From positions 1 through 6,920 of the forward strand of contig JAAYBE010000152.1 of the NCBI GenBank assembly GCA_012719015.1: 6,920 nucleotides of DNA. The letters run 5' to 3'. This DNA comes from Actinomycetota bacterium (GTDB taxonomy: Bacteria > Actinomycetota > Thermoleophilia > UBA2241). Below are positions 6,447-6,920 of this stretch, piece by piece; positions within the stretch are counted from its first letter, which is position 1; every line of letters begins with the position of its first letter. The translations under genes were made by a program, and so were the position numbers. The notes under the pieces were generated by a model that was not told the DNA's origin, ran no database searches, and saw only the letters and a list, made by a program, of their open reading frames with translations.

Positions 6447-6920
6447 ATGAAGCACCCGATCCGACTCGCGACCATCTTCAGTGCGTCCCTCCTGGCGGCG
6501 GCCTGCGTCGGCGCGGGCGCCGCGGGCGCCGCCTCTCCCGACGCGCAGATGCGTCAGGCCGTCCTGACGCTGCGCGGCCTGATCGACCGCAAGGGCGCCG
6601 AGCGGTACTTCACCTACCCGAAGGTCAGGACCGTCTACCCAGGCCGCCTGGCGGGGAGCGGGGTGTGGCCGGACGACCCGTGGACGGGTCGGGACATGCT
6701 GCCGGGCCGCAGCCGCGGACACTACCGCTACACGGTGAGTCCCGACCGCCGCCATTACCGCCTCATCGGCTACATGGAGCGCGGCGTCGTCGTCCTCTCC
6801 GGGGGCATGCCCAGGAGCATCATGCGCGCTTACGACCACCGCGGCGAGGAGGGTCTCAATCTCATCCGCGAGTACGTCGAGGACCACGCCGCGAGACACG
6901 ACGGCCTGTACCCGGCGCCG
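6447..6920 (+). CDS. Secreted protein with (probably repeated) pseudopilin-head-like domain, 3'-truncated by window edge
   Basis: The frame is open from ATG 6447 to the last base and gives 158 residues of an incomplete protein. Residues 1-29 form a signal peptide: MKHPIR, then a hydrophobic Ala-rich segment ending AAGAA. The cysteine at 20 (LAAAC) is a poor lipobox, so release or another anchor further on is more likely than lipidation. Residues about 33-121 form one head-like domain: a helix (MRQAVLTLRGLIDRKG), VWPDDPWTGRDMLPG (73-87), GHYRYTV and HYRLIGYM. This matches the heads of the membrane protein and the lipoprotein in this window. Residues 136-158 then begin a second copy: LIREYVEDHAARHDGLYPAP matches the helix end AAEHDNLYPSP of the membrane protein at 8 of 11 positions. 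The gene diverges from the lipoprotein gene across 141 bases. I do not recognise a named family and assign no function. Confidence 0.8.
   Translation, partial: MKHPIRLATIFSASLLAAACVGAGAAGAASPDAQMRQAVLTLRGLIDRKGAERYFTYPKVRTVYPGRLAGSGVWPDDPWTGRDMLPGRSRGHYRYTVSPDRRHYRLIGYMERGVVVLSGGMPRSIMRAYDHRGEEGLNLIREYVEDHAARHDGLYPAP

Noticed and set aside
6489..6518. Lipidation of the secreted protein at C20 (LAAAC)
   Set aside because: The residue three before the cysteine is Ala rather than the usual Leu/Val/Ile, and the hydrophobic Ala-rich stretch continues past it to a normal cleavage-like AAGAA.
1282..6920. A type II secretion or type IV pilus cluster
   Set aside because: No prepilin leader, peptidase, ATPase or platform protein is present. 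Only the head-like domain resembles pseudopilins.

Overview
The window is high-GC DNA, with G or C at almost every third codon position. It carries seven protein-coding genes and no RNA gene, insertion sequence or CRISPR array that I can see. The overall style points to an actinobacterium: GTG and ATG starts, GGAGG ribosome sites, Pro/Thr/Ser-rich extracellular linkers, and an AroA PEP loop reading AGTAARF. A deep-branching class such as Thermoleophilia or Coriobacteriia is a guess and is not shown by the sequence.

The left two thirds run on the plus strand. First is the 3' part of aroA (EPSP synthase, 1-1215). Next is a single-pass membrane protein with a multidomain exterior (1282-2289), then a zinc-free NAD(P)H:quinone-reductase-like enzyme (2289-3224) that overlaps it by one base, and then a DAO-family FAD-dependent oxidoreductase (3321-4697). 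A GC-rich hairpin (4733-4765) separates this block from two minus-strand genes. These are a lipoprotein (5925-6305) followed downstream by a secreted SGNH/GDSL-hydrolase-like protein (4771-5871), probably one transcript. A divergent intergenic region (6306-6446) leads to a seventh gene (6447 onward, cut by the window end) that encodes a secreted protein.

The most notable feature is a small shared domain in three proteins with different attachment to the cell: the C-terminus of the membrane protein, the lipoprotein, and the secreted protein at the right edge. It consists of a helix often ending in AxHDxLYPxP, a core of the form (D/x)WPxxP(F/W)TxxxMxPG, then GxYxY and a YxLxGY-like strand. It resembles the globular head of type II secretion major pseudopilins (GspG family), but none of the three has a prepilin N-terminus. 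The secreted protein appears to start a second copy just before the window ends. The locus therefore looks like a small family of pseudopilin-head proteins displayed on the cell surface. One of them is paired with an envelope SGNH enzyme, and they lie beside ordinary metabolic genes. Their function is unknown.
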